Shown: positions 36,701 to 51,167 of the stretch, piece after piece
Numbering within the stretch: the first letter of the stretch is position 1
Layout of the letters: every line of letters begins with the position of its first letter
Source of the DNA: Aquila chrysaetos chrysaetos
Lineage: Eukaryota; Chordata; Aves; Accipitriformes; Accipitridae
Assembly: GCF_900496995.4 (NCBI RefSeq)
Contig: NC_044008.1
Location: forward strand, 8,937,276 to 9,001,275
DNA: 64,000 nucleotides
Reading direction: 5' to 3'
Program-made: the position numbers and the translations under genes
Notes under the pieces: model-generated
Told to the model about the DNA's origin: nothing
The model's database searches: none
What the model saw: the letters and a program-made list of their open reading frames with translations, nothing else

Positions 36701-39469
36701 ATATATGATAATGTCTTTGCAATAATAACCAAGAATTTTATTCTACCAAACTGAAAAATCTCAGTTATATAACAAACCAACCTTCCATTTCAATAAAACT
36801 GTACTATAAAAGTGCTGTAATATCATATAAATATTAGCTATATCAAAAAGCAATACCATAAAATATAATATTAAATGAAAAATAAAATCACAAATACATT
36901 TTATCGCATCAAAAAAAGATATATTTAAAATAGATTTTAGAAAAATGAAAGAAAAAAGTTTTAACACCTTGTTTTGGAATTTTTGGCATAAAAATTAAAA
37001 TTGACAGTGATCTATTAAACATTTTGTTTTCAGTCAAATTTATCTTCTGAATTATCATATCTATGGAGCTCTCCTCTTGCAAGCACACATTTTTGTTGAA
37101 CACGCATGAAGTGCATTTAAATATATTGCTATATTTTTAGCTCTAGGTTATTAATTCTATTCTGCCAATGGCTGAGCAGCCATTTAAAATGCCAACCACC
37201 CACCATTCCCTCTGATGCGAATGCTCAATATATTGTACAATCAAATGGAGCAAGAAAGTCTCAGTCTAATTCTTGATACAGATAAGACGAGACAGATGTA
37301 TTTGAAGGGTTGGAAATGTATCTGAGCGAGGCATCTAAACAATAAAAGCCAATTTACTTCATTCAGGCTCAGACCAAGCTTCCTTGATTGCACAGGTCCA
37401 GAAGGAAGAGGCACCCCTTGCAGTCCGGGTTTTGGCTTAGACCAAAAAAGAAAGCACAGTTTTGGAAGTCAGGATTACAGGGTCCTTTCAACGCTCTGGC
37501 CTTGATCTGTGTGAGCTGGATGTCAGCCCTCTGGTCACAGGGTGGATGTTTTGTCAGGCAAGAGCAGCCCTCTCCGTCCTCAAGAGTATGGGTGGAAGGA
37601 GGGAAATCACCCGTTTTGCTACTTTTCCCGAGGTTCGAGAAGTGATTCTGCAGAGCAGCAGTGGCACCGCCTGCCCCTGCGCTGGGGTGGCATGGTCCAC
37701 CTCAGGGTAGGGTAGGCATAGCAGATGCCTACTCATTAAGCATGGAACTACCTCTCTCTGGAAATTCATCTTGGCAAAACTAGAGGAGCGGTCAAGGATG
37801 CTCAACTTGTCCCTATGCCCCCCATTCTACGTGGTGATGTTACCTGAGAGAAGCCGTTTCTCTGTACCCAGCAACGCGACGGCAGTAATCACGGTGAGGA
37901 GGAAGGTCTTTATGTTCTTCCCACAGACTGCTAGCAATATGGGTTTTTCTGTGAGCAGCGTGACACTGTGTGATGGTCACCAAATGGGACTGCGAGCAGC
38001 GAGCATCCGCTTGCAGGAGCTGGGAAGGGGCAGCATTGGAATGAGTAAAAAGCAAAGGAGTTTCCTTCCTTAGGAAGAAAAGCAAATAATTAGCTTGGTT
38101 TAAAAAAGCCCTAGCTTCTAAGCCCTAATTAAATCTTCAAATAAAGGGGAAGGGGAGGCTGTGGGGAATGTGGTTGTAGAACTTTCTTCTGCAAAAACTG
38201 CGCAGTCCGGGGGTCCCATTCATCTCCAGGCAGGCATTCAGCCCTCAACCATTACAAAACCAGTCCAGCCTGGCACCAGCCTGAGCAACCCCTGGCTGCT
38301 CATTAAAGCCAGGCACAAGCACTGAAAGAACGTGTGAGCCGGATGAAGAGTGCATTGGCAGAACTGCGTGGGGAAGTAGCTGTCACCCATGGTGTACCAG
38401 TATAGGGCTTTCACGAACAGAAAAGCTGTTTCTCATGTCTCGGATGCTCTCTGCAGCCTCATTCCCAAGACTGCTATTCGCACACTGTTTGCTGAAGTCA
38501 AGGAGTGGGTTTCCTTCCAAAGAAGGGGCTAGGTGGGGAAACTGCAAGACTGGAGTCTGTTTTCAAAATGTGTAAGAGATAGTATAGACATCGCCACCAA
38601 GTCCTGGCAGCCTGTACCTTGGAGTGTGGACAAGACCTGAATGCACATCTACGTAGCCTGGCTGGAGCAAAGATGGTTATTTACTACAGATGAATATATA
38701 GACAAAATACTGCTCCGAAAGCACCAGGGCCAAGTAAGGCGTAGGGTGTACTGCCAACCGTGCTGCTATGGGAAGCTAATGGAGAAAGTGCGTGGGAAAT
38801 GACAGCTGCTGCTAAGGCATAGGAGGTATGCAGAAAAGATGCTAAATTTGCAGGGGCTATAGGCTAATGCAGAGGAATCCCAAATGCACACTGGATACGC
38901 ATTTCCATTTTACCCATATCAACCTTTTAGCTTCCCATTTAGGCCTGAAGCCACAAGCTGTGGGTCACCTCCAGTCAGATTGCCTGCAAAACTCATCTCT
39001 CTGCATAAAGACTTTTTTCCGTACTGCTTGTAATAGCAGTCTGAAAGTCAGAGCGCGGTAGCTTGAGCCACGCTACCTGCGTGGCGTGTGTGAGCCTGTC
39101 TCCCTTTTGGGCAAAGCTGCCCACTTGCAGGTGAGACAGGCAATTAAGGGTTTGGGTGAGAGCGTGAGCTCACGCCTGGAGCTGTATGGCAGCACAGACA
39201 TAGCCTGAATTTACTTTCCTCAGAGAGACTATGCCGTCCCCTGCATAAATATATTGCTACTCTTGCTGGATACATCTCCCCATTGCCACTGAGAGTATCT
39301 ATACTTCACTAGGGTTCTATATTTTTAAATGAATGCATCATTATGTACTGTCACAGATCTGGTAACACAGACTTTTCTCCATTAAAATATTTTTGAAAAG
39401 TTTTTATACTATTAAAAGAAAAATTGCCTTGAAAAATGTTTCTTTCTCCCTCAAAATATTTCAAGCAAA
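33706..39469. other. Unique non-coding DNA
   Basis: AT-rich up to about 37.3 kb, then a somewhat GC-richer patch (37.4-39.2 kb) with frames of up to 100 codons (37771-38073) that I cannot assign. A 77-codon plus frame at 36302-36535 starts with a hydrophobic segment (LLIAIIILTVTLLLLTFMA) but has no known family and no supporting signals. No named repeat seen. Confidence 0.55.
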
Positions 39470-39615
39470 ATTATTATTATCATTATATTAATATTATTAA
39501 TAATAAACATTAGATAATAAATTAATGCAATAAAAATTATTTAGTAATAGATAATTAAATTTAAATAGAATAAAAATATTATGTTAATAATAGTAATTAA
39601 TAATAATAATATCCT
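39470..39615. repeat. AT-only low-complexity tract (ATT/AAT-rich)
   Basis: About 145 bases almost free of G and C, dominated by ATT, AAT and TAATA units. Simple-sequence decay or a degenerate trinucleotide repeat. Confidence 0.85.
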
Positions 39616-39936
39616 AAGAAGTATTCTTCTTTTTTCTAAAGTGGTAATTGAAAGCTGTCCTGAAAGACTTTTATTTTTTTTCAATGTTGCCTTGCTCAGA
39701 TTGTGTATCTAGCACAAGAGAGTGCCTGTGGAGAAAAGGAGGAGAGAAAAGACCACAGTCACTAACATACAGTATTTTAAGACAGAATCCAAATGAGTGC
39801 TGCAGCCTTTGTTTGGGTAATAAAGGAACAACTGATGTAGTGATAATGTACTTTAAAAAATAGCCAATATGTCCAGATACAATAATGCCCCCATTGCTAT
39901 AGGGATTTTTCTGTAGTTATTTAGCTGCTTAAATCA

Positions 39937-39966
39937 TGTGTGTGTGTATATATATATATATATAAA
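39937..39966 (+). repeat. (TG)n(TA)n compound microsatellite
   Basis: TGTGTGTGTG followed by TATATATATATATATATATA. A compound dinucleotide repeat of about 30 bases. Confidence 0.9.
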
Positions 39967-40185
39967 TAAAACCAAGCTCTATGCCAAATCTCCAGGCCAT
40001 TTTTACAGCTGATAGCAAGGCAAACATCAAATACAGGAAGCTTCTCAACACAGAAATAAAAGCAAATCAGGAAAAAAAGTCCTTTTACAAGCTTAAACTA
40101 CCCAGACAATGCATTTTCTATCCACAGGCACACAAGCAGACCAGAAGACACAGCCTGTCCTGACTAGCTCACAATAAATCTAGAA

Positions 40186-40545
40186 TCATAGAAATGTCAG
40201 GCTTTAAGGGGATCTTCTTGTTCAACCACCTGCACTGAAGCAGCACCAAAAATACATGCAACACCCTGTATATTAGATGTCCTTGAAAACCTTCAGTGAA
40301 GGAGCTCCTCAAGCCTGCCTAGGCAGATTGTTCCAGTATTTCATACATATTGGGAGGGTAATTTTATAATATTCAACTTAAATTGTCACATATTCCATAA
40401 AACTTCTTATTCTATCCCAAGGACTGTGGAAAATAATGAATCACTGTCTTTTTTAGTACAGACTGTATGTATCAGAAAACTGCTAACTGCATTTGTCAGT
40501 CTTGTCTTTTCCAGATTGAGCCCAGCTCATTCAGCTTAATCTTGC
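40186..40545 (-). mobile_element. Degraded CR1 tail
   Basis: The plus strand begins with AATCATAGAAATGTCAGG, the complement of a CR1 end, followed by a 'gatcttcttgttcaaccacct' segment, 'ggcagattgttccagta', and 'gcccagctcattcagcttaatct'. All are landmarks of older CR1 3' ends. No reading frame remains. Confidence 0.7.
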
Positions 40546-43500
40546 TACTCTTGTTGGGCTCCCTGTTTGTCTTAAACCAACACTAAAGCTGACATACAGT
40601 CTAGATAAAGCCTTGCAATGGACAAGCAGCATTGAACAATGAAGAATAAAAAAAAAAAAAAAAAGACTTGCTCTGGCAACCCTATCACACATACCACCAA
40701 CTAATAGCTGGTTTGTCTTTCTATTGATCAAATACTTTTATACACATCAGGCTAATTCCTCCCCTCCACAGGGTGTTAGCACCACTGGGCGCGCAGACAC
40801 TGCTACCCTCATGTGCACAATATGAGAACCTGCCCCACAAATCTCTCTCAGTTGTTTTAGATTTCTATTCTGCAGAAGAGAGGGTATTACATATCTTGCA
40901 GTAATTAAGCTCTGCATAATGTAAGGTATTCCCTGCATCTTCCAGTCAAGAGCTTTCATTTTTAATAACCCTTGATTTTTTTTTTTATTTTTTTTTTGCT
41001 ACTGCAGAGTGCAGCAGCTTCAGATTCAGTGGTGCTAGAAGTGGGGAGGCTATGTAAACTGAATCAATAATGCTTAAAATTTAATTAAGCAGTTGCATCT
41101 GAAGAATTGACTCCAAAGAGTACATGTGATCCATCATGATACAGCCAGTGCTGTTTCAACTATACTAATATAAAAGTGCCAGTCTTCTCATTGTAAGCCT
41201 TTGGCAACATGATATTCTTCTGCAGAGAGAAAGAAGAAAAGAACAAAATCCAGCCAGGAACTCTCTGCAGTTTACTTTGAAGTGTTCACCATGCTTTGAC
41301 CTTCATAGATAAGCATCCTTTCAAGCTCTACAAAGCATGCATGGGTTTCTGATCCTTGAATGTTTGATTTTCCCAAGGTGTTTGGCTGTCCTTGCAGAAA
41401 ATCATCACTGGAAAGGAGAGCAGGAAGGAATTGTTGTAGCTCACTGGGAAAGGGAACAGAAACCTTTTAAACCCTGAGCAGAGGTGGCTGCTTGAGAGCC
41501 TACAAACACCTCTAACACTTTGGGAGGGTGCTTGGAGCTAGGAGGACACCGGGACTCCCCGGACACTTCACATAACACTCACTACCTCAGTGGGCTTTGC
41601 AGGCAGATGTCTCAGAGACTCACACATACATCAAGCTAGAAACTGTAAGGAAGCAGACCTAGCTTTTTAATATATTCAGTTCTTTTTTAAAAAAAAAGTG
41701 TGTCTTAAATCCCCCCACAGCTGAAAATTTTACCTATATCTGGCTTTTCATACTGAGCTTCTTCCATGGCTCTCATTCCAATTAAGAGTAAGAAAGAAAA
41801 AGAAAAGAAAAGAAAAAGAATATTATGTCTTTGTACATAATGCATGAACAAAACTTTTATACAATTGTAAAATATTAAAATGGAAGTTTAATATATGGTA
41901 TAATGATTATAATAGTATTATACGAATATGGGAAATTTCCAAGAAAGATACTTGAAAAGAACTCAGAACATGCCTTTGTCACAGGTTTTTTGATGCTCCA
42001 TTTTTATGTCTTCCAAAATTATTCTTTTTAACAGGTTTTGCATTTCTCCACATTGTGCTTACTCTGTCTCACCCTGCGTTAACACTACTGTATTGTATAA
42101 GCGCTTGAGAAGAAGAGACAGTTTGTTATGTTATAGTCAGCTGGTGATGTTAACAAGCTCCTTGATGCACTAAAAAGCCAGGGAGAAATGGGTCATGCTG
42201 TAAACATGAACCTTAATTCTCACCAGAGGCTGTGGGAATATGTAGGTCACATCACAAGGTGTTTATACAAAATATCCTACAACAGTAATAACACCTGCTC
42301 TTGGGCATAATGCCTGCTCCTTACAAGGAATGATGACAAACATCCTTCCTACCACCTCCTTGTCACTCAGTGATACAGGAACAAGAAATGCTACCCTGAA
42401 ACGTTTACAAAAGGACCAATATATATATATTTTTTTCTTAAGCTCCTAGAAAAATAAAGAAAAAAATCAGAACTTTTTACAGAAGTTCATAGAAATACAG
42501 CCACAGTTGCAAAAGTTGCCATGGCACCTTAAATGCTGGATAGGAGCCTTACTGAGATGTATTACTAAGCAGTTACTGACTAGTTTCAAGCAAAGTCAGT
42601 ATTTTTCAGTTTATAGATGCATAAAGTTCATAAACAGAGTTGTGCTCCAAAAGCATCTCTACTTTGGGTCTGTTTTTCCAATATTACTCATTTTTAGTAG
42701 AGTTGATCAAGAATTCTTTATCGTATTTTCAAGATTTAAACATTTTTCCAGCTCACAGTACTTCAAAAATTGCTCATAAACTCACATTTTTTTAAAAAAT
42801 ACAGGTTACAATGCTGCCATAAGAGGTACTTTTTCTTCTATTTTTAAAGTATTTTTCCATCGACTTTTAACAAAATAAAATTTCTACATGAGCAATTTGA
42901 AATGAAAAATAGCTATTTTGACAGTTTTTGTAAGATACTCTGTGAAGGGCTATCTTTTAGAGGATTCAGGATTTTTAGTGCAGGGGGGGGAATCCCAGAA
43001 AATTTCCCTACTAACACTTCTGAGGTAATTTTTTTTCTAGAGTATATTTGTAGAAGGTGCTGCAGAATGGGTTGGGGCAAGGGACCAATTGGACTGGGGT
43101 TTTGTACTATGATTTATCTACTCCACTTTCCAGCAATTTCTCTGTATAAAAGACCCTAATCAGATACTGTCTGTGTGCCAATACTTTATGAGTAAAGCAG
43201 TGTCCATTCAATAGTACGGGTCCTACTTTTACTGTACAAAGACTTAACAAAGTCTGTCCTGACTTTGGGCAGAGAACTTCAGCTCACTTTTTAACACCAG
43301 TAAAGTCAGATTCCTGCCTCCATGTCTGTATTCAAAAACCCAGTAGACTTATTCCATAAAACACTGATTTTACATCAACTCATTCTCATTGAATTGCTTC
43401 AAATGTCCTTAAAATATTGTCAGGTTAACTTTCTTACTGGCAGGTAACATAGAAGACTAGTAATTGCCTATTTGTACTATGTACCAGAGACTAGATTAAG

Positions 43501-45187
43501 TATCATCTGTCCTCCTACCTCTATCATAATGCTGATATAAAAGCATGAAATTAGAGTAAATGTCCTATCATATATGCTGGCAAATTGACATAAATGCTTT
43601 TTGAGAATCTAACCAGTCTTTGTAGGTAATGCATATATGTAGAACTGGTTGTAGAAGCCTTGTACCATTTGATCTGAGCTAAGATTTCTCATGCAGTGAT
43701 GTTCAAGAGGGTCACCTGTCCAAGCCAACACCTTAGCAGTTCTGACTCCAATGTATCAAAAGGCTACACCGAGGAATGATCCAACCTCAAAGTCTAACTT
43801 TTCAAAACTACCCTCCAGGAGTGTCCTCTGGACATTGCTCTTATACCGTGCAACAGGACCGACCTGGTGGTCTTCTACCCCCAACACCCTGTAGAAAAGA
43901 GGAATGGCTTTGTTTGGAGTAAAACATACAGACCATAGGGAAAGGAAGGAATAGGGTCATAACTCTGGCTTTTCTCCACACCTCTTGGACCCCTGGTAGC
44001 TGCCAGCATACTGATGTTACATGTGTGTTTCTTTTGTGAAAGTAACAGCATTAGAGAGTTAGTACTTGTTTGAGGCATAAAGGTGACTACTGCTGCCAAG
44101 ATTTGTGGCTTTTGGAATATCTAATTCAGAGATTAAATTTCCAGTGTTTTTTTCCTACCTTACCTCCACACATTTTAAAAATTACCAGTGTTTTCTGATC
44201 TGGCTTTTACAGGCTGTTTCACAAATCTGCATACTTAGTGCAGGTTGTTTGGCTGTATGTACAAGTAATTTGGACAAGCATTTTGTTTCTTCTACTTCAT
44301 AAAATTTCCATCAAGCTTAGACATGCACTCCTGATCATTTTTTCCCCTGAGGCTTTTTCAGACTTACTCCATGGTCTCCTTCCTGTCCCCAGTCACTTAT
44401 TTCAACTCTCCCTGCTGTCTCCAGCTGACACATCATCTATTTCATAAGCCACAGGCTGTTGGCTATTCCCACAGAGCCACAAAAGTGTAGCCCCGGGTCT
44501 CCCTAGCTGCCACAGTCAGTGACTACGACACAGTGCTTTGTCTCTCTCCCACTGGCTCTTCCCACTTCACCTTCCAAAGAGTCTCTCTCCAGAATCTGCC
44601 TTATTAGGTTGAGGGACAAAACCTACGCTAGCGGTCTCTTTAGAAAGCACAGCACTTACTGCCCCGAAGGAATGCAAAATCCTAAGCATGCCCGTTATAG
44701 ATGGTCAAAGGCAAGTGAAGACTGTTGGATCCCAATTCCATATTTTCCTTATACTAACTCTTACAGAGCAATTCCAGTCCTAAGGACCTTAACTTTTCCG
44801 TGTGCATGGCCAGGAGACAATTCACAATTTTTTTTTTTCCCCTATAGGTAGTGCCTAGGCCTACATGCTTGAGTCTTATGTCAAGGATATACCCTGACTG
44901 TTGGCTTAAATCACGGAGAAGTGCCATTATGTTACACTAAGGAGACTGTCCTCTCCAGCACGTCTCATATTTGAAGCTGGGGGGACTCCAAATGCTGATT
45001 TGTCTCCTGTGCAGTGCTGTCGCACTGTTCCTGCAAGTGGTTAGTTTAGGAGGAAGATCTGACAAAAGAGAGATGATTATACTGACCTCCCAAAGAGGGA
45101 GCTGGATCGTTGAAGTAGAGATCTCAAAAGAGTGGATCACATATATGTTGTACAAAACATGGGAGATGTGAGAAAATGTAGAAATAT
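40546..45187. other. Unique non-coding DNA
   Basis: Contains a 17-A run at 40648-40664, T-rich simple sequence near 40977-41000, and an AAAAG-type repeat at 41788-41820. No gene or clear transposon recognised. The 110-codon plus frame at 44519-44851 is unassigned. Confidence 0.55.
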
Positions 45188-45560
45188 GAAATCACAGAAT
45201 CACAGAATAATTTATTTGGAAGGGATATAAGGAGGACATGTATTCGAAAACCCTGCTCAGATCAGGGCTAGATTGAAAGTTTGACCAGGTTCCTCAGCAG
45301 GGTCTAGAGTATCTCCAAGGTTAAAGGCTCCTCTATGAGAATCCTGCTCTAAGAGGGTCCTCTTTCCTTTGTTTCACCACTGTCATAGTGAAAACTTTTT
45401 TCCTAATATCTAAAAGGAATTTCATTTGTCATAATGAAGTTTCACTTCCCCTTTTACTGTCTACCACCAAGAAGGGTCTGACTTTGTCTTCTCTACATCC
45501 TCCCATCAGCCAGCTGAAGAAAGCAATACCTTTCGCCTTAACATTGTCTATCATGCACTC
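45188..45560 (-). mobile_element. Degraded CR1 tail
   Basis: The plus strand starts with AATCACAGAATCACAGAATAAT (a duplicated form of the CR1 terminal octamer), then 'ccctgctcagatcagggc', 'gggtctagagtatctccaagg' and 'aaacttttttcctaatatctaaaaggaat'. These are typical CR1 3' landmarks at moderate divergence. Confidence 0.8.
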
Positions 45561-48500
45561 CATGTCATAGCTTGCTTATCTGTATGACTTCCTCAGCTGC
45601 CAGGTATCATGCCACAGTATCCTTATTATTTGCTGTAGTAGCATTTTAGACCACAGAAGCATAGACAGTAAAGACTATAGCCTCAGACATGGCAAGAGAC
45701 ACTCTCTTTGTGTCCACATGGATAACCAATGCAACAGGCGGCTGGAGTTACAGCTTAAGAGCTCTTTGCTGAGCATACTTTTGGGTGTTGAAAAGTCAAA
45801 ACCAAATCCCTAGGATTGCACCGAGGCAGTCTTGGAGAAATATAGTTGATTTATTCCCGAGGAAAGCCTTGAGCATACATGAGATATGACAATCAAGGGA
45901 TCAAGACCTGGCAAACAAGGATCTAAGTTATTTGAAAGCATATGTGTACCTGCTGCTTTTCTGCTACCAGTCTGACCAATCAGATTTTAACCGATATTTT
46001 AACCTATTTCTTCATTATCACTCAATAGGCTACAGCTTTGATAAAGGAAGATTTTTACTGTGCTAGAAATTGCCTGCAGTATATTTTCTTCTACTATTGG
46101 ATATATTGACAATTACACACAACCTTCAGTGGGAAAATCAAAATTAAAGTAGTTTCATTTTGTAAGCAGAAAAGGGCTGTTTTTCCTATATTACAAATAA
46201 TAGTGTTGGACCTGGGTTCAGTATTACTGATGATGCAAAACATTGACAGTCAAAATACTCTCTGGAAATTAAGAAACCCCAGAAATACTTCCAAAGTATA
46301 GCCTAGGATGTTTGAGAGACTGCTGGAAATCAATATAAAATTCTTTAGAAGGCTTTGGTGCTGGGGACAAGCAGTTTAAAACCAAAGAGAAAGTATGGTT
46401 TTCTTACAGCTCTGCTTTCATAAAAAGGAAATACTAAGGCAAAGAGGAAATCAATGTCTTGGAATTTTTCTTTGGGATCAGTGAGGAAGAATTTCTGTAC
46501 AGCAATAAAAGAGTCAGTATAGGATGTGAAAGGTCACCCTTCCTTCTGCTCTTATCACTGTACCTTAGTTCAGATCTTTGAATATTATTGGCCTTAGAAG
46601 CTGGCAAAAAAAATGTTCCTCTTTCACGCTTTATTTGGTGTAGGTATTTATGCCTGGAGAAGTGGAAGAATACAGCCGATTAATCCCTTATGCGTCACAG
46701 AACATCTGCCAGGTGATGCAAGCTAATATTTGGTCTCTATTGACCTGGGTAACAGTCAAATCATCAAGCTGCACATAAAAGATATGTTGCTGCCACGCAG
46801 CGCAAACATTTGTGTACTTACAGATATTGCTAATTATCAGGAAATAGAATGCAGCCTGGAAAACATTACCCTTATGCCATATTGGCATCAAAGTACTCTT
46901 ATTTTCAGAAAAATAATACAAAAAAATCAACCAAAATTCAATCTTGTTTAGAGCTCCATATCCACTCATTCTACCTTGATCTCAACAACTGTATTATACC
47001 TGATTCCCCACCTAAGCCTGTTGAAATCCATTGGTGAACATGTTTTACAGATTCCTGGTGTGTTGATCACAGACAATATGATTTCTTATTACTTCTGGAT
47101 AGACAATTCTGACTTTTTAGCTCAAGCTGCTGCAGCTCATGCTTTCAGCTCTGGAAGTCCCTGATTCTGTATTTAGTATATAAACCAAAATCGTTGCTGT
47201 CTTTCACATTTCTTTCCTTCCACTGTCAAGTGCAAACGCTTTCCAAAGTGCCATGCAAAAAATCAAAGAACAGTTTTTTTGGGAAAAGTAAGAAAGCAAA
47301 TCTTAAGCAAGACATCACTATTCAGAAAAGTTACTTATCTAAAAGTAATAGATTAAAAGCATTTCCGTTTTTAAGGTTCATAATTCTTGCAGAGCGCCTC
47401 GCCATTTGTATGCACAATTTTGCACCTGTAGCCACCTATGTTTGTGCATAACTGAAACTTAGGGCAAATTTACTGCCAGCATAAGCAGATGCAAACCATT
47501 AAAGTAACTGGAAACATGCTTACTTTTAGTGACTGATTTCATGCAGTGAGATACTAATGTCTGCCTTCTACACCCAAGGAAATAAATGCACACTACAAAA
47601 ATAACTTGAACTACTTACTTACCCACTTTGTTTACTTATATATTAACCATAACTGCTAAAGAAAAAGATCATCAGTAATAATTGATTGCTAAACCTATAA
47701 ATCTGGGCAGGTATCGTACAGTGACTCAAAGGAGGTTGGTTATGAGACTCCTTTGCAGCCCACTGACCCTTAGGTCATTGCAGTAGTCGTGCAGCATAGC
47801 AGAGCCTCAGCGTAAGGCAAGCTGCACTTCCAGAGTTCAAGAACCTGATACACAGGTATTCTGAGCTTATAGTGCTCTCAGTAGTTAATCTTTGTCCTGG
47901 CTAATCTTGAACTCTCTAAAATCAGTTATGAAATTACTATGGACTTGATTCAGATTTTTGCCCACTGTGTTTGAAGATAATAGGACTAAGTCTGAGTAAA
48001 TTTTCCTTTCTTAAAAAATAAAACAATAGCAGAACTAGACAAAATCCCCAGAAATCCCCTCAGTTCTTTAGAAGACTTTATATGGCAGATGACAATTCAA
48101 ACCAGACCTATTCTGGCGTGTTACTAGGATATAGACACTGGAGACTTGCTCTGGGAAGACGAAAGAGCCAAAAGAGCAAACCTTGCACTTCTAGAATCGT
48201 CTGCTTGCAAACCACACTATATTTGATTAATTCCATGAGATTTCATAAGGAATTTAAAGCTTCTATCAGATTATCTAGAAGAAAAAATGAAACAATCACA
48301 AAAAAGTTATACCTGAGTATTTTTTGTTTCTCTAAACCAAAAATTTGCGTGGTACTAGGCTTACCTGTTTATTAATAATGGCCTTGAGACACTGATTTGA
48401 ATTCTGCTTCAGAAGAAAAACAGTATAAGGTTTCAAAATCACAAAACAGCCATTTTAGGGACATATCTTGGATAGAAGGATATATGAGTAACAAAATAAT

Positions 48501-51162
48501 TAAATATAAATTTAATCTATGTTGGTTTATGTTCATGACACAACAGATGAGGCAGTATGAAACTATATTGGTGGGGTAGAAATCTCATTTAAATATATTT
48601 GAATAACTTATTTCCTGAACTCTGGATAAAGATAGGACAGCGTGTGTGGGGGCTGTATTAGTGAGATACGTTCCCATTCAAAACAGACATATTTCATCAG
48701 TTTTTCCTTTCAATAATCCAATTGTCAGTTTTATCGCCCATAAAAAAATGTGCAGAAGTGATAGGAAATGACTTTCATACATATCCTGGCTGCTGAGTTG
48801 CTCTGTTTCATTACATTGCCCTGCAGATGACTGACAGCTCTGTAATCAAATTCAGGCTGGATTTAGTGGTTTCACGTCCTTTTCTCTCATTAATTATTGA
48901 AGACATTTTTCTCTGCTGAGAACGGCTGCTGCGCGCCAGGTTGCTGTAGTCACTGCGCTTATATTTGCGTTTCTTGAGCTGCAGCGGAGTTGTATGTTGA
49001 ACTGGGAGTCAGTCATCACATTGCACACACATAAGAGAAGATGAAGAGGAAGAAAAGTAACATAAAAGAACTGTAGATCTGTCTGCAAAAGGCCTAGAGC
49101 AGCTCCGCTGTTACCTGGGAGGTCTCAGCACACTGTGTTCAGAAGCCAACCAATCTTTTACAAGAGAGGTTCTTGTTTTGCAAATGCTTTTGGTTTTATT
49201 CTAAAAAGAGAATAGTTTTTTTTTACTGTTAACGGTGCTATTTGCCCTTTTGTTGCTGTCTGCTTAATTGGAGAGTGCAGAAGAAATGGAAATATTCCTA
49301 AAAGAATCCTGCATGTACAAATAGTGTAGCATTAAAATGAATGCCCTCTAAATGCCATATATACTTAAGATTATATTTTTTCTGAAATATCCAGTGAATG
49401 TTAAAGAATGCCATGGTCAGAGTTCTTTCTTGGAACACCTGGGGAATGATCAATAAATATGCCTATAGAAATAGGTCATCTCTTCCACCCCTTCTCTGAG
49501 GCAGCTCTGGGTTGGTGTTACCGAAACATGATGCTTAGCTAATATATAGCCTTTGCTAGGCTATAGGTGCCTAACTAATATATAGCCTTCTTTGTCTTAG
49601 TTCACATTATTATAGCATTACACTTGTACAGCTATTTGGATTGGATTATATGTGTCCAGGAGAGCTGGAACATAAAATGAGAATCTTACATCTACCTACA
49701 TTATTTTTGTAAATGTAGGCTAGATGACATACTCACCGAGTTCTCAATTCCTACTCCAAAGAACTCCAGCCGTATCCCTCATAAGTATTCACCTGCCTGC
49801 GTTGACACGTTGATAATTTCTCTGTGCACCAATATCCTGCCTATGAAATGGGAAAAATACCAAATCCTGACCTCATGAACATCTTGCATGAGCAACTGTC
49901 CATGCTTGGCATAGAACAGAAATTTCATCTTAAAGAGAATTCTGAGGTTTCAAAATCATTATCCTTCTAAAAGGAATAAAGGTTAAAAAATGCTGATGAA
50001 ACAAAAGTCCAGGGAAAATGTCTGTTTGAAGGATTTGAATTTGATAAACATTGAAAAGTTTCTTTTTTTTTTCCCCCAAATAAGACAATTACTTTAGAAA
50101 ATTAAATGGAAGGAAAAAATCAAATATGTGCATTTCATGTTGAAAAATTGACACTGCCAGACTCTCCAACTTTTAGTGTAAAACAAAAAGGGGAACAATA
50201 TCAACATAACACCCTAAAGCATAGTATTTTGATAAATCTTTTTTTTTTCTAATGGATTTTTTTCCAACCAACTTTAATAAATGAATAGGGACATAGTCCA
50301 AAATTTATCAGGCTTTGATTCCACCTTTTGCGTATCGTTCTCTTCCCTATTGTCATGGGAACATAAGTGTGGGAGGAACCTCTGATGTTACCAAATCCAG
50401 TTCCTTCACATCTTAGCCACAACAATGTATAACTCAATAATGGGTAAATTAAATTACCAACCTGGAAATTTCTCAGCTATTAAGAGAGGGAGAATGGCAT
50501 CTGAAAACTTAAGATTGTTAATGCACATCTTCAGGGGCAGGACTGATGTCTAAACAAATTCAGAGCTGAAAACACTGCAATGAATAATATTTGGAAAGAT
50601 AAATTATCCATCTCTAGAAGATTAATAAAAAGAACATTTTAAAAAAATTTGAATTTTTTTTTTTTCATGATGTATGTGAGTGGTTGAATTTGTGTATAAG
50701 CAAATACTTTATAAGTATTTGCTTATAAAGTATAAGCAAATACTAAAGTGTTCTGAAGATACTGCAGAATTTGGTCTATGACTAATAATTTGAATCAGAT
50801 GAAAAAAACTTTCAGCAGCTTCTGGTACTTGGACATAATAAAATAATGTTATTAGAAAGGTACTATGTTAGTGGGACTAAACTTGTTAACCTAAAAGTCA
50901 TTCATGAGTCTAGTCGAAGTAAGAGAGAAATACATTTTCACTAGCACTGGAAAGAAGAACAGGCTTTCTTGAAATATACAAACTGTGGAAAACTAGTTGT
51001 TATATGTGAAATCATTTCAATGTATCTTGCTGCACAGTGTCAATACTGTTGCTAAAAGAAGGGATTGTTTTACACATAAATATGTTTTTTACCTTAAGCA
51101 CTTCAAGTAGCAGTCTGGCAAACACAGGTCTATATAATTCTTATTCAAGGTGATATCTTTAG
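45561..51162. other. Unique non-coding DNA
   Basis: No gene or named repeat seen apart from the hairpin at 50695. A 15-base phrase CTAATATATAGCCTT occurs twice about 40 bp apart at 49537-49590. Frames of up to 97 codons lack known motifs. The island at 48.77-48.87 kb is motif-rich and is listed as a finding. Confidence 0.55.
50695..50744. repeat. Perfect 15-bp hairpin plus third direct copy
   Basis: TATAAGCAAATACTT (50695-50709), a 3-nt loop, then its exact complement AAGTATTTGCTTATA (50713-50727), followed by another direct copy TATAAGCAAATACT (50731-50744). A perfect stem this long with a tight loop is a cruciform-prone structure and is uncommon by chance. Confidence 0.95.
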
Positions 51163-51167
51163 CCATT

